Positions 21,641 to 31,749 of a stretch of 64,000 nucleotides of DNA are shown here, piece after piece. The stretch spans positions 1 to 64,000 of the forward strand of contig CAUYUJ010001331.1 of the NCBI GenBank assembly GCA_963575745.1, written 5' to 3'. The stretch is from Prorocentrum cordatum (lineage: Eukaryota; Sar; Dinophyceae; Prorocentrales; Prorocentraceae). Every line of letters starts with the position of its first letter. Position 1 is the first letter of the stretch. The position numbers and the translations under genes were made by a program. The notes under the pieces are model-generated. The model was not told where the DNA came from and ran no database searches. It saw nothing but the letters and a program-made list of their open reading frames with translations.

Positions 21641-22080
21641 CTGAGGTCAATGTTTCGGTTCCGGTTTCGGTTTTGGTTTTGGTCCCAGTTTCTATTTTTT
21701 TCAGTCGGTCACAGTCGGCCAGGTTAGTTATGATTCCGATTATGGTTTTGGGTTCCAATGTTTTTTGTTCTTGCCCAGAAGAAGACCCCCCAGGTCATGG
21801 TTCTGGTTCCGGTTCTGGTTCCGGTTCCGGTTTCTTTCTTCTTCCGGCCCGGGAGAAGACCCCCCAGGTCACGGTTTTGGTTCCAGTTTTGGTTTTAGTT
21901 CCGGTTCCGTTCTTTTTTTTTTTGGGTGCCATGAGTTCTCGCGGTTTTGGTTTTGGTTCCCGTTCCGACTCTGGTTCGTGTTAGTTCTTTTCGGGCGTTC
22001 TTTGGTTTGGGTTTTGGTTCTTGTTTTGGTTCCAGTTTTGGTTCCAGTTGCTTTCTTTCTTCCCCTGCCGAAGAAGACGC
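21640..22080. repeat. GGTTCC/GGTTTT degenerate array, locus 2
   Basis: Same words and same GAAGAAGACCCCCCAGGTCA interruptions as locus 1. It begins exactly where the LINE similarity ends and leads into the 137-bp repeat. Confidence 0.9.
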
Positions 22081-22084
22081 CCGA

Positions 22085-22745
22085 AACCATCTTCACACCC
22101 ACTTTCCTCGCGTGTCCCACGCGAGGGCGCTGGTTTGGAATTCGTCGCGGGATTGATCGCCGGATTTCTTGGGTCTCGCCAGAAACGGTACAGGGGGGCC
22201 TCTTAGGGCCTCCTTGGGGTCCGGGGTCGGCAAGGCCATTCCTTCGCGTGTCCCTTGCGAGGGCACTGGTTTGGAATTCGTCGCCAGGTTCGCCGGATCT
22301 CTTGGATCTTATCGGAAACGGAACAGGGGGGGCTAGGGCCGTCTATTGGGGAGGCTCCAGGGACCGTTTTTTCTGAAGATGTCCCGCTGGTTGGAATTCG
22401 TGGCCGGATTCGCCGAATGTCTTTGATCTCGCCGGCAGCAAAACAAGAGCGCCTTTGAGGGCCGTCTTGGTGGGGCTTTGGGGTGCAGTTTTCCTGAGGA
22501 TGTCCCACTCGAGGGCGCTGGTTTGGAATTCGTCGCCAGATTCGCCGGATTTCCCGGATCTCCGGCACGAGAAACGAACAACAGAGAGGCCTCTGACGGC
22601 CTCCTTGAGGAGGCTCCCGGGACCGGTTTTTCTGAGGACGTCCCACGCGAGGGTGCCCGTTTGGAATTCGTCGCCGGATTCGCCAGATTTCCCGGATCTC
22701 GCCGGAAACGGAACAGGGGGGGAGGTCGGCGGGGCCATGTCTTCG
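22085..22745. repeat. 137-bp dispersed repeat, locus 3
   Basis: About five units with the GGAATTCGTCGCC core, CTCGCCGGAAACGGAACAGG and TCTGAGGATGTCCC. One unit has lost the CACGCGAGGG part (22,380-22,390). It lies to the right of GGTTCC array 2, whereas loci 1 and 2 lie to the left of array 1. Confidence 0.9.
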
Positions 22746-23318
22746 CGCGCTGGGAGTCAGGATGATGTGAATTCCCGAGAAGTTCCCTCAAATTATACAC
22801 GTCGTCCCTGTTCTCATGCTTCTCCTCCCGCCCCTCAGCCTCACTCCCCATCCTCCCTCCACATCCCTCCCTCCTCGGCCTTATCCTCGTCAGCATCATC
22901 CTCTCTCCTACTCGCCATTTTCCAACTCCACCTCTTGCTGCTTCTCCTCCGCCTTCCCACCCTGATCTCCTCCTCCCTTTCATTATCCTGCTCCGTTCCC
23001 TCATCCGCCACCTGTTCCATGTCATTCTCTCCTTAGGCTTGCCTAAGGGGGGCTCGCACTTGGTTAAAATTTGGCACCTCGGAATGTTACTTTGCCCGTT
23101 CCTCTGATATTTCTCGGGCTCCTCGGTTCCCCGTCCCCGGCGCCTCCTGTTGTTACGTTGCTCTTTTCCCAGAGGTTCTTCGGGTTCCTCGGGTTCGCCG
23201 CCCCGGGCGCTTTCTATTGTTACGTTGCCCGTTAATCGGAGATTCCTCGCGTCGTTACCAAAGCTCCTCGGGTTACCTGGGCTCCTCGGGTTCACCGCCC
23301 CCTGTTGCCACAGGGAGT
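22746..23318. other. C/T-rich stretch and degenerate CTCGGGTTC repeat
   Basis: 22,790-23,035 is imperfect TCC/CTC-rich sequence. 23,090-23,290 has short CTCCTCGGGTTC and GTTACGTTGCCC words repeated with a loose 60-80 bp spacing. No coding signal. Confidence 0.5.
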
Positions 23319-23319
23319 G

Positions 23320-23450
23320 CTAAGCAATGGCAAGAAATGCCAACCCATACAAAGCAATGCCAAGTAATGCCAGTTAGTGCTACGCGATGCCACGCAATGC
23401 CAAACCATACGAAACAATGCCAAGCAATGCCAAGCGATGCGCCCAGCGAT
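23320..23450. repeat. CAATGCCAAG decamer array
   Basis: Ten-base words CAATGCCAAG / AATGCCAAGC and variants, about 12 copies. It is related to the array at 8,358-8,592. Confidence 0.8.
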
Positions 23451-23559
23451 TCGCCCATGCAATGGGCTTTGCCCGAGTTGGGGTCGCGTTGGGTCCATAA
23501 AGTTATCATTGTCCTCTTGCTCCTCCATGCAGATCCTCTTACTCTTACTGCGTCTCCAG

Positions 23560-23984
23560 GTATTATATTCCTTTTCCTCCTCGTTATGCGCCTCCTCTCT
23601 CCTCCTTCTCCCCCTCTCCTGCTCATCAGCCTATTCCTTCGCCTTCTCCTCCCCGGCCTCGCCCTCCTCCGCCTCCTCGCTTATCCTCCTCATCCTTCTC
23701 ATCCTCTTTCTTCTCTCCTCCTCCTCCTCCTCCTGCTTCTCTTCCTCCTCCTCCTCCTCCTCGCAGAGGTGTGGCCGCTTCCCGGGCTGCAAAGGCTTCG
23801 GCTACCAGGCCCACCGCCGTCCTGATCCGCCCTGTCCGCACGCGGGGCTCTCGCTCGGGTGGCGCGGCATTGTGAGGAAGGAGGGTCACCGAAGGCTTCG
23901 CCCGCTGGCTGGCCCGTGCTGGAGAATGCGTTTGTTTCTGCGTTCGCGCCTGCCTCGGGTTCCATTGCTCCTTTTTTCCCTCTC

Positions 23985-24035
<51 letters not shown>

Positions 24036-24050
24036 GTATATATATCAGGT
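23560..24050. repeat. TCC-rich tract, exon-like Cys-rich stretch, (CT)n and TA tracts
   Basis: 23,570-23,762 is imperfect (TCC)n ending in CGCAG (AG at 23,765-23,766). The 65 bases that follow read RCGRFPGCKGFGYQAHRRPD, non-repetitive and Cys-containing, but too short to assign. 23,975-24,028 is (CT)n and 24,029-24,048 is a TATATA run. The pyrimidine tract plus AG could be a 3' splice site. Confidence 0.5.
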
Positions 24051-24179
24051 GTCGGTAGCAATGCCCAACACCTGTCACCATGTATATATTTCCGTCGCAG
24101 TCAGTACGTCTCATCTCGCGAAGTAAACTGTTTGGCCGGCCAGCTGGCTAACCGACTTGTTCATTGATGGGTCGCGCCC

Positions 24180-24965
24180 TTTAGTAAGCTTTTGTGTTCG
24201 CCATCCGAGTGAACAATTAAAGGCGCTATCAGCCGCCGAGTGCCCAACCTATTGCGCAACCGTTAGGGGGCCATGTTGAGTTCACTCGCTGAGTGCGCAC
24301 AACAAGCAGCAGGCCGTTTTACGACCAGCCTCTCAGTATGCAGCTTTTTTGGCGAATCCGATAGCATGCCATGTTACTTGTCGTTGCCGACAGTGCAACC
24401 ACTGGCGCAAAGAAGGCCGTTTCATGTTCGGAAACCGGCCTCGCAATATTTGGCTCCATCAATCGCATGATGTTTATGTTATGCGCCGATGAGTGCGCAA
24501 CCCATCTCGCAGTCAGCAGCATGCCATTTAATTTCCCGACGCCGAGTGCGCAGTTTTGATAACTCTATTAGCATGCCCTTCCAATTTCGGCAACCGACAG
24601 TTCAAGTTGAACTGTTCAACCCATGGCGCTGATAGTATCGGGCTGTTTTTCGCTTGGCAGCCGGCGTCGCAGTTATGGCGCAACCAGTCGCGGGCCGTTC
24701 ACTTGTGGGCAGCCGACGGCGTAACCATGGCGCAATCTATAACGCAGCTCCTGGATGGCGCAACCCATGGTGCCAACAGTGGCGCAACCCACGGCGCAAC
24801 TGATTGCGCAAGCCGTGGCGCAACTCATGGATGGCGTCAACAATGGAGCAACCCATGGATAGTGACACCCACCGATGGCGGAATATGTGGCGCAACCAAG
24901 AGCGCTGTTTAAGGCGCAACCCACGGCACAGCATGCCCTACGGTGCAACCCATTGATGTCGCAAG
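24180..24965. repeat. GCGCAACC-type degenerate repeats
   Basis: 24,190-24,600 has GCCGAGTGCGCAAC words at irregular spacings of about 60-120 bases. 24,720-24,950 is a denser array of GGCGCAACCCATGG-type words 12-20 bases apart. No gene seen. Confidence 0.7.
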
Positions 24966-26330
24966 CTATTGCGTAACCCCTTGCCTAGAGTGGTTGGCCC
25001 TTCCATGTCTTATCAGGATACGGCTGTTTGGGCTGGCGGTGGGACACAATTTGGCGAGATGTCTTATGATGTGTGCTTCTCGTTAGCGGCGCGACTCGCA
25101 CGGCGTTTCTCGCACCCCGCGGTCTGTTTCTCCCCTCGTCTCTCCTCCTCTCCCCCCCCCTCCTCTTCACCTCTCCCTCACCCGCTCCCTGTCGTGCCCC
25201 TCCCCCCTCGCGGCCCCCCTCCTCCTCCCCAGAAAGACGTGGTTCGGGGGTGGACAGAACCCCCAACAGTGACACGTCGATAAGTGAATTGTCTGTTTTC
25301 GGTTCTCGAGAGGGCGCCGTGGCCGTTATTTTCCAGGCTTGCGCCCGCCAGGTTTGGGCCTCAGGTCGTTTTCACTAATCCACGTTTTACTAAAGGGGGG
25401 TCTGTCCATCCCCGAGTGGTATCCGCGGAGGTCTCGGCCCCTTCCCCAGAAGAGTTCCTCTCGTGACGGACCCGTGGCCATATTGACGCGGAGCGCACGG
25501 CCCCCAGAGACCGGAGCGAGAGAGGCGCGCCGGCATTGACAAGCATAACCCTTTCTCGGGCTTCTGGAGGGAGGAGGAGTAGGCGAGGAGGAAGGGAAGG
25601 AGGAGGAGGAGAAGAAGGGCAAGAGGGAGGAGGACAGGGACGAGGGGAAGCAGGAGGAGGAGGAGCAGCAGCGGAGATGGGACATGAGATCGGTTATCGT
25701 TGCACGCTGAGCCAACTTGCCGGTCAGTGCCCGTGGTCCCCTCACCGCAGCATCGAGCCAAGAAGAATCCGAATCACAGTTCGAATAATAGTAATAATGC
25801 CAATAATAATGGCATTCGTATCAAAACACACACAATAATTACTCCGACGGTAGAAACCCACATGATAATTGATTTAGCTTGCTCCCCGCCCTCTCCTCAT
25901 CACCTCCTGCTCCTTCTCCTCATCATCTCCTTCTCCTGTTCCTTCTCGTCCTACTCGTTGTATTTCTTATCATATTCGTACTCTTCCTCGGCCCGTCGCC
26001 GTCTCGGCCAGCACGGGCGCGTTCTCTAATGGCCACATCGCGCAGTCGTTGGGACAAACCCGCGGGCCAGGCCGTCAGGGCAACCCCGCGAGCCGCTGGC
26101 GCGCGAGAAAAAACGCGGGGACAACCCCGCGGACCTCGAGCGGGGCGCAGCCGCGCTCAGGCGGGAGGCAGCACGAGGCCCAGCTCTGCCGCGAGCTGCT
26201 CCGCCTCTGCCCTGGAGCCTTTGGATCTCTTGTCGAACTCCAGGAACGCCTTCCGTGAGGACGCCAGCTGCCCTCGTTCCAGGATCTCTCGCGGCGGCGG
26301 CCGCAAGATCAGCATGTTTCGCATGCGCGT
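24966..26330. other. No recognised gene; local GGA/TCC tracts
   Basis: C/T-rich 25,130-25,230, GGA-rich 25,565-25,680, AAT-rich 25,775-25,815 and TCC-rich 25,885-25,990. On the minus strand 26,157-26,387 is a 76-codon frame (from MNELVGNLRRELPLYG) with amphipathic, non-repetitive sequence that could be a coding remnant, but I cannot assign it. 26,040-26,150 has short CGCGGG/CCCGCG inverted repeats. Confidence 0.3.
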
Positions 26331-26334
26331 GGCG

Positions 26335-26870
26335 CTGGCCCCGTAGAGAGGGAGCTCCCGCCGGAGATTTCCTACCAATTCATTCACAGACGAGGCTCGC
26401 TTGAGACTTCCTCCATATTCAAGCTTCGCAAGGCCAGAAGTGACGACAGTTTCAGGTTTCCGATGGCCCGCCCGGATTAGTAAGATGAGCTGCGGGCCCC
26501 ATAGGGAGAGGCTCCCGCAGGAGATTTCATCGCAATTCGCTCACCGACGAGGCTCCAACCTGAGATTTCATTGAGTTCCAGGCCAGGGGAGGTCAGAAGT
26601 GACAACCGTTACAGGATTCCGATGACCCGCTCGGATTAGTAACATGAGCTGCGGGCTTCATAAGGAGGGGGCTCCCGCCCGAGATTTCATCACAATACAC
26701 TCACAGATGAGGTTCCCGCTCGAGACTTCCATATTCAGGCCTGAGGAGGCCACAGTTGACGACAGCTACAAGATTCCGATGGCCCGTTCGGCTTAGTAAC
26801 ATGAGTTGTGGGCCCCATGAGGAGGGGGCTCCCGCCTGAGACTTCCTCACAATTCATCCAGTGGTAGTTC
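26335..26870. repeat. About 158-bp tandem repeat, 3.4 copies, CTCCCGC family
   Basis: ATGAGCTGCGGGC-type anchors at 26,484, 26,643 and 26,800. Each unit has GGCTCCCGC...GAGATTTC and a GATTCCGATGGCCCG block. The GCTCCCGC...GAGACTTCC phrase links it to the repeats inside the 1-kb modules at 35-37, 44 and 57-60 kb. Confidence 0.8.
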
Positions 26871-27153
26871 CGAGTGAGTGAGTCAGCCATTCAGGAGAAG
26901 TGAGTGAGTGAGTGGGATAGTGGGTGAATAATTCATGATTGAATGAGAGTGGCCGAGGGAGTGTGAGTGAGTGTGTAAGTGATGATGTGGTGGTTATGAT
27001 GATGTGAGTGTGTGAGTGTGTGAGTGTGTGGGTGAGTGGTGAGGAAGAAGAGAGGGGGGAGGAGAGATCCGGCGCTGGGCGTGTGCAAAGATAACAACAA
27101 CTCCATTGAAGATATGGAATGAAAACGATCGGGTCGGCTGAGCCTCCTCTTCC

Positions 27154-27185
<32 letters not shown>

Positions 27186-27800
27186 GTCATCATCATCATC
27201 ATCCTATTTGGGTGCAGCGAGCTCTCGCGGGCGCGTGTTCCTCGTTGCTTCTCCGAGTGTCTCTGGCCAGGGGAAAAAGGGATCGGCTGATGAATGTAAT
27301 AACGGTTGTTATGGTGATGGTGATGAGATGGCCGAAAGGCGGGTGGGAGGAGATCCTGCGCGGACGTGTGCAGAGAACACAAGAACCCCATGTAGGATGT
27401 GGGGAAAAGAACAATAAGAAGGTGGATGCAGAAGGGGACGATCCCTCGCCTCCCTCTCCTCCTCCTCTTCCTCCTCTTCATATTCCTCATCCTCATCGTC
27501 CTCCTTCTCCTCCTCTTCATCATCATCATCCTCATCCTCATCGTCCCCCTCCCCCTCCCCCCCCCCCTCCTCCTTCATTTTTCCCTCGTCCTCGTCGTCT
27601 CTCGTCGTCTCTCGTCGTCGTACTCCTGCTCCTCCTTCTCCACCTCCTCCGCCTCTTCCTCCTCCCTCCTCCTCCTCCTCCTCCCTCCTCCTCCTCCTCC
27701 TCCTCCTCCTCCTCCTCCTCTTCCTCCTCGTCCTCCTCCTCCTCTTCCCTCCACCTGCTCCTCCTCCTCCTTCTCCTCTTCCTCCTCCTCCTTCATCCTT
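26871..27800. repeat. GAGT, CAT and TCC simple-repeat region
   Basis: GAGTGAGT runs (26,870-27,040), (CAT)n at 27,152-27,206, then imperfect TCC/CAT sequence from 27,440 to 27,800. Open frames (His-rich, Ser-rich, Leu-rich) are artefacts of the trinucleotide period. Confidence 0.9.
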
Positions 27801-27801
27801 T

Positions 27802-27930
27802 CCGCCGCTGGCCGGCCTGTGAGGCCCACGCCTGCTTCGAGGAGGGCCAGGGCAAGTGGCAGGGCGCCTGCTGGCTGTGGGGCGACGAGTGCACAGACGA
27901 GCCGAACGAGTGCTGGACTGGAGGGGGGCG
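27802..27930 (+). CDS. Possible Cys/Trp-rich exon
   Basis: Directly after the TCC tract the plus strand reads RRWPACEAHACFEEGQGKWQ, then GACWLWGDECTDEPNECW, then a stop at about 27,930. Five cysteines and five tryptophans in about 40 residues with non-repetitive codons are unlike the flanking simple repeats. It could be one exon of a secreted or Cys-rich protein that uses the preceding pyrimidine tract as part of a 3' splice site. No family recognised; chance cannot be excluded. Confidence 0.3.
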
Positions 27931-28130
27931 ATGACGACGACGACGATGATGAAGACGATGACGATGAGACGATTACGACGAGGACGATGAGACGATGACG
28001 ACGACGATGACGATGACGAGGACGACGATCGTCATCGTTATCGTCATCGTCGCATCGTGGTCATCGTCATCCTCATCGTCGCATCGTCATCGTCATCGTC
28101 GCATCGCCATCGTCGAGGAGGAGGAGGAGG
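27925..28130. repeat. (GAC/GAT)n and (ATC/GTC)n tracts
   Basis: GACGATGAC-type repeats (27,930-28,025) switch to GTCATC-type repeats (28,026-28,115). The second half is roughly the reverse complement of the first, so the region is a long imperfect inverted repeat of trinucleotides. Confidence 0.85.
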
Positions 28131-28312
28131 AGCCAATATTCTGATGCTTCAGTGAGCCCCAACGCGTTCATCGTGAGAGTCTAGAGGGCTTCGGCCGTCT
28201 TGGGGCTCTCTGGGGCCGTCTTGGTGGAGGGCAGATCGTTCAAGCGAAAATATGCTCGTTCAATCGAAAGGCTGGTTCGTTCAAGCGAAAACGCAACCAG
28301 CGAAAACTGCGT

Positions 28313-28812
28313 AGATAGACACAGATCGGCACATAGAGAGACACAGAGAGACATAGAGAGGCACAGGGAGACACAGAGAGACACAGAGGGTCACAGAGAG
28401 ACACAGAGAGACACAGAGGGACACAGAGGGGCACAGAGAGACACAGAGAGACACAGAGAGACACAGAGAGACACAGAGGGACACAGAGAGGCACAGAGAG
28501 GCACAGAGAGACACAGGGAGACACAGCGAGACACAAAGGAGCACAGAGAGACACAGAAGGATACGGAGAGACACAGAGGGAGACAGAGGGACACAGAGGG
28601 ACACAGAGAGACACAGAGGGACACAGAGAGACACAGAGGGACACAGAGGGACACAGAGGGACACAGAAAGAGACAGAGAGACTCAGAGAGACACAGAGAG
28701 ACAGAGAAACGCAGAGGGACACAGAGGGGCACAGAGGCTCACAGAGACACTCGGAGGGACACTGAGGAACTCGGAGAGACACAGAGAAACACAGAGGGAC
28801 ACAGAGAAACAC
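28313..28812. repeat. ACACAGAGAG decamer array
   Basis: About 50 tandem copies of ACACAGAGAG/ACACAGAGGG with scattered single-base changes. Long frames on both strands are artefacts of the 10-bp unit. Confidence 0.95.
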
Positions 28813-28815
28813 GGG

Positions 28816-29325
28816 GGGCGCGGCGCGGGCGTGGAAATCTTGGCCCCTGGCCCCTGGCGCCCTTGCGCCCCGCGGCTGGCGGGAATCGGGATTATGGAGA
28901 GTTCCTGTCCAGAACGCGCGGAAATCCCAGTTCCCGCCAGCTGCGGGGCGCAGGGGCGTGGAAATCTCGGCCCCTGGCGCTCCTGCGCCTCGCGGCTGGC
29001 GGGGAACCGGGACTTTGAAGAGGTCCTGTCCAGAACGCGCGGAAATCCCGGTTCCCGCCAGCTGCGGGGCGCAGGGGCGCAGAAATTTTGCCCCTTCTTT
29101 CTCCCTTGCGCCCCGCGGCTGGCGGGAACCAGGATTTTGTAGAGCTCCTGTCCGGAACGTGCGGAAATCCCGGTTCCCGCCAGCTGCTGGACCCTTGTGC
29201 GTGGAGATTTTGACCCCTGGTTGGCGCCCCGGCGCCCCGCGGCTGGCAAGAAGGGGTTGCGGTGAGCTCTTGCTTGGACCGCGCAGGGATCCCCGTTCTT
29301 GCAAGTCGCGGGGCGAGGGAGTAGC
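28816..29325. repeat. 121-bp tandem repeat, each unit an inverted repeat
   Basis: Four units start at about 28,866, 28,986, 29,107 and 29,229. Each has a left arm GCCCCGCGGCTGGCGGGAA and, about 50 bases on, a right arm TTCCCGCCAGCTGCGGGGC, its near-perfect reverse complement. The spacer keeps TCCTGTCC(A/G)GAACGCGCGG. In unit 4 both arms carry the same change (GGCAAGAA on the left, TTCTTGC on the right), so pairing is kept. Confidence 0.85.
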
Positions 29326-29360
29326 CGAGCAGCGGTTCCCTTGCCCCACGCTGCGTGCTC

Positions 29361-29552
29361 GAGGAGGAGGAGGACGAGGAAGAGGAGGGCGAGAACGAGG
29401 ACGAGGAGGAGGAGGAGGAGGAAGAGGAGGAGGATGGGAGGAGGAGGAGGAGGAGGACGAGGAGGAGGAGGAGGAGGAGGAGGAGGAGGAGGAGAAGGAG
29501 TAGGAGGAGGAGGAGGAGGAGGAGGAGGAGGAGGAGGAGGAGGAGCAGGACT
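29361..29552. repeat. (GGA)n microsatellite
   Basis: About 190 bases of GGA repeats with a few GAC/GAA interruptions. Confidence 0.95.
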
Positions 29553-30354
29553 TAGAAAAGCAAGTGGTGGCCAGAGCCCAGGACCCCATCATACAGGACA
29601 AATGTTGCGAGCCAGATCGATATGCGAGGGCCCCAGGGCCCGAAAGTGGGCGAGATCGCCTGGCTCGAACGCATGGAAACGCCCAGATCTCGGGGTGGAC
29701 CCCGCTGGCGGAGGCCTGTGGAGACTTCTGGGGCCGCCACTGTCGGCGCCCACGGGGCGGCGGAGCGACAGCGGTGGCTGTCCGAGGGGGCACCTGCTCT
29801 TCGGGAGGCCCTCCCTGCTTTCAGATCTGATCCTTCTCCTGAGCCTCTGCGCGGGGACTGGCCCCTTCAAAGTTTCAAAACAAAAACCCGACCTTCTCTT
29901 TGCACCCACTCGCGAACCTTGCCCTTGCGGGTCCCGCCGCCGCTGGGGCGTTATCGGACGGCCCCGCTGGGGTTCGCTGAGCCTTGGCCAGTTTTTCAGA
30001 CATCCGACCTGCAGGGGCAGAGCTTCACATGTGATTGCCTATTCTCGGAAGGCGCCCTCCCCCCGTCGCCGTGCCTTGGAGGGCCCTCGGCGCCCTCATC
30101 GGCTCGGACCTTTGCGGGCCTTCCGGCCGTGGGGGTGGCCGCGAGTCGGGCTGTGCTAGCGATGTGCGTTCACAGGCCCAGGGATAGCAAATCGCTGAGC
30201 AGGAAGCCGAGCCGACCTCGCACAGCTCTCCCGGGGTGCTTTCTGGATGGGATTTAAAAGGGGACCCAGCCATGGCGACGAGAAGCCCTCCAGAGGCCCA
30301 AATAGGGCGGAACAAGTTCGAAAACCGAGTTCCTCGACTGGAGCCCAGTCTCTC
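29553..30354. other. Unique GC-rich stretch upstream of LINE ORF1-like gene
   Basis: Non-repetitive; several overlapping frames on both strands but no recognisable domain. By position it could be upstream or 5' untranslated sequence of the following gene. Confidence 0.3.
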
Positions 30355-30421
30355 CCTTCCTCCTCCTCATCGTCCGTTTCCTCCTTCGCCTTCACCCCCC
30401 TCTCCCTTCCCTTCTCTTCAG
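30355..30421 (+). promoter_or_regulatory. Candidate (trans-)splice acceptor
   Basis: A pyrimidine tract of about 65 bases ends in CTTCTCTTCAG with AG at 30,420-30,421, 118 bases before the ATG at 30,540. Dinoflagellate mRNAs receive a spliced leader at such sites, so this fits the 5' end of the ORF1 transcript. The function is inferred. Confidence 0.35.
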
Positions 30422-30539
30422 CCGTTCTGGACCAAGTGTTTGGGCTTGCGTTCACCAGCGATTCAGAACGGCTGGGTGAACGCGGGCCAAATTTCTGGCT
30501 CGGTCTCCCTTTCCCCTGATCACATAGCACGGCGGTGCC

Positions 30540-31075
30540 ATGGCAGGTGGCACTTGGTCGTGGAACACGAATGAAGGGTCGCGACGTGACCCAGCAGGAA
30601 GTGAGAACTGGAAGTGCGCCCAACCCGAGTGTGGTTGTGGCAAGAACCGCAGCTGGTTCACTTGGTGCAAGCACTGCCGCCGCCCTGGGTACGAAGTCGT
30701 CGGCGGCAAGCTCGGCGACCACCCTTGTGAGGCGGGCGGCGGCAGGAAGAACAGGCAGCGCGGAGGAGGAGGCGGAATGGCGCTCGCGCTCATGGGGGGC
30801 GCGGGCATGCCGCCGGACATCACAATCGAAGAGATCGACGCGGTGCTTGCCATGGCCACCAAGTTCGGTGACGAGGGCGCCAAGTCCCAGCATCAAGTTT
30901 GGAGGAAGCAGAAGCTGGACGCTACCAAGGTGCCTGTGGAGAAGCCGTTGGAGAGGCAGGCCAACGAGGCGCCCCAGCAGTTCCGCATTTTGGAGAAGAG
31001 ACTCAACCGTTAGCTCGACAACCTGGAGAAGGCCAAGGAGTGGCTCGCCGACTGCACCACGATGAATCCGCAGTA
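30540..31075 (+). pseudogene. Zinc-finger/coiled-coil protein, possible LINE ORF1
   Basis: ATG at 30,540 opens 157 codons. Residues about 24-42 contain WKCAQPECGCGKN and WCKHC, a C-x4-C...N-x6-C-x2-C arrangement close to the RanBP2-type zinc finger. A Gly/Arg-rich linker follows, then IEEIDAVLAMATKFGDEGAK and a charged, coiled-coil-like C-terminus. A TAG at 31,011-31,013 interrupts; the same frame continues through LDNLEKAKEWLADC to a TAA ending at 31,075. Such proteins are often the RNA-binding first ORF of dinoflagellate LINEs. No RT follows here: GCATAGG repeats begin within 60 bases, so either the element is truncated or this is a free-standing gene copy. Confidence 0.5.
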
Positions 31076-31119
31076 AAGATGACGTGAATAATGACGATGA
31101 ATCCGTAATAGAGAATCCC

Positions 31120-31740
31120 GACGATAGCCAATGCATAGTTTATGCTAGGCCCCAATAAGCTTATGCATGAGGCCTATCACAGGCCTGTGCGCAGTCAACC
31201 CACGACCCTACGATAGGCCTCTCGATAGGCTGTAACAGGGCCTTTGGGCTCCTGCGCCACAGGCTTATGCATACCCTATGCATAGGCCTATACGTAGACT
31301 GTTCACAGGCTTACGATAGGCTTGTCGATTGGATGTCTTACGAACTGCAGGCTCCTGCGTCATAGGCCTGTGCATGGGCTGCGCGCAGGCCTACCGCAGG
31401 TCTTCGCATAGGCTGTGCACAGGCCTGTGGCGTGGCCTCTGGGGAGCCTCTCCTGGGGCCGGCGCTCCGCGACAGACCTATGCATAGGCTGTGCACAAGC
31501 TTGTGCACAGGCGGTGCATAGGCCTGTAGTATGGCCTCGGGGATCCTCTCCGGGGGCCGGCGCTCCGCGACAGGCCTATGCATGGGCCGTGCACGCGCTT
31601 GCCACGGGCCTGCGCGCAGGCCGCGCACAGGCCTGTAGTGGGCCTGTCGGGAGCCTCTCTGGGGGCCGGCGTTCCGCGACAGGCCTATGCATAGGTTGCG
31701 CACAGGCCTACCACGCGCCTGCGCACAGCCAGTGCGCAGA
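31120..31740. repeat. AGGCCTATGCATAGGCT-type palindromic repeat, locus 1
   Basis: Short words GCATAGGC, CACAGGCCTGT and TATGCATA, many self-complementary, repeat every 10-25 bases. A larger unit with GGGGCCGGCGCTCCGCGACA recurs at about 31,455, 31,552 and 31,660 (spacing about 100). The same family fills 63,095-63,810. Confidence 0.85.
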
Positions 31741-31749
31741 CTCGTGAGC

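Larger units (their letters stand above)
19463..21645 (-). mobile_element. 5'-truncated LINE (non-LTR) retrotransposon, minus strand
   Basis: On the minus strand an RT reads from 21,640 down to 19,562, then reaches a (TCC)n tract (seen as GGA on the plus strand, 19,463-19,535), which may be its 3' microsatellite tail. The upstream end starts in the middle of the RT fingers/palm region and abuts a GGTTCC array, as expected for 5' truncation during target-primed reverse transcription. I could not identify a clean target-site duplication. The GGTTCC array family occurs on both sides (to 19,115 and from 21,640), consistent with insertion into or next to such an array. Confidence 0.75.

Noticed and set aside
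28240-29793. 517-codon minus-strand frame
   Set aside because: Spans the ACACAGAGAG decamer array and hairpin repeat; composition is fully explained by the repeats.
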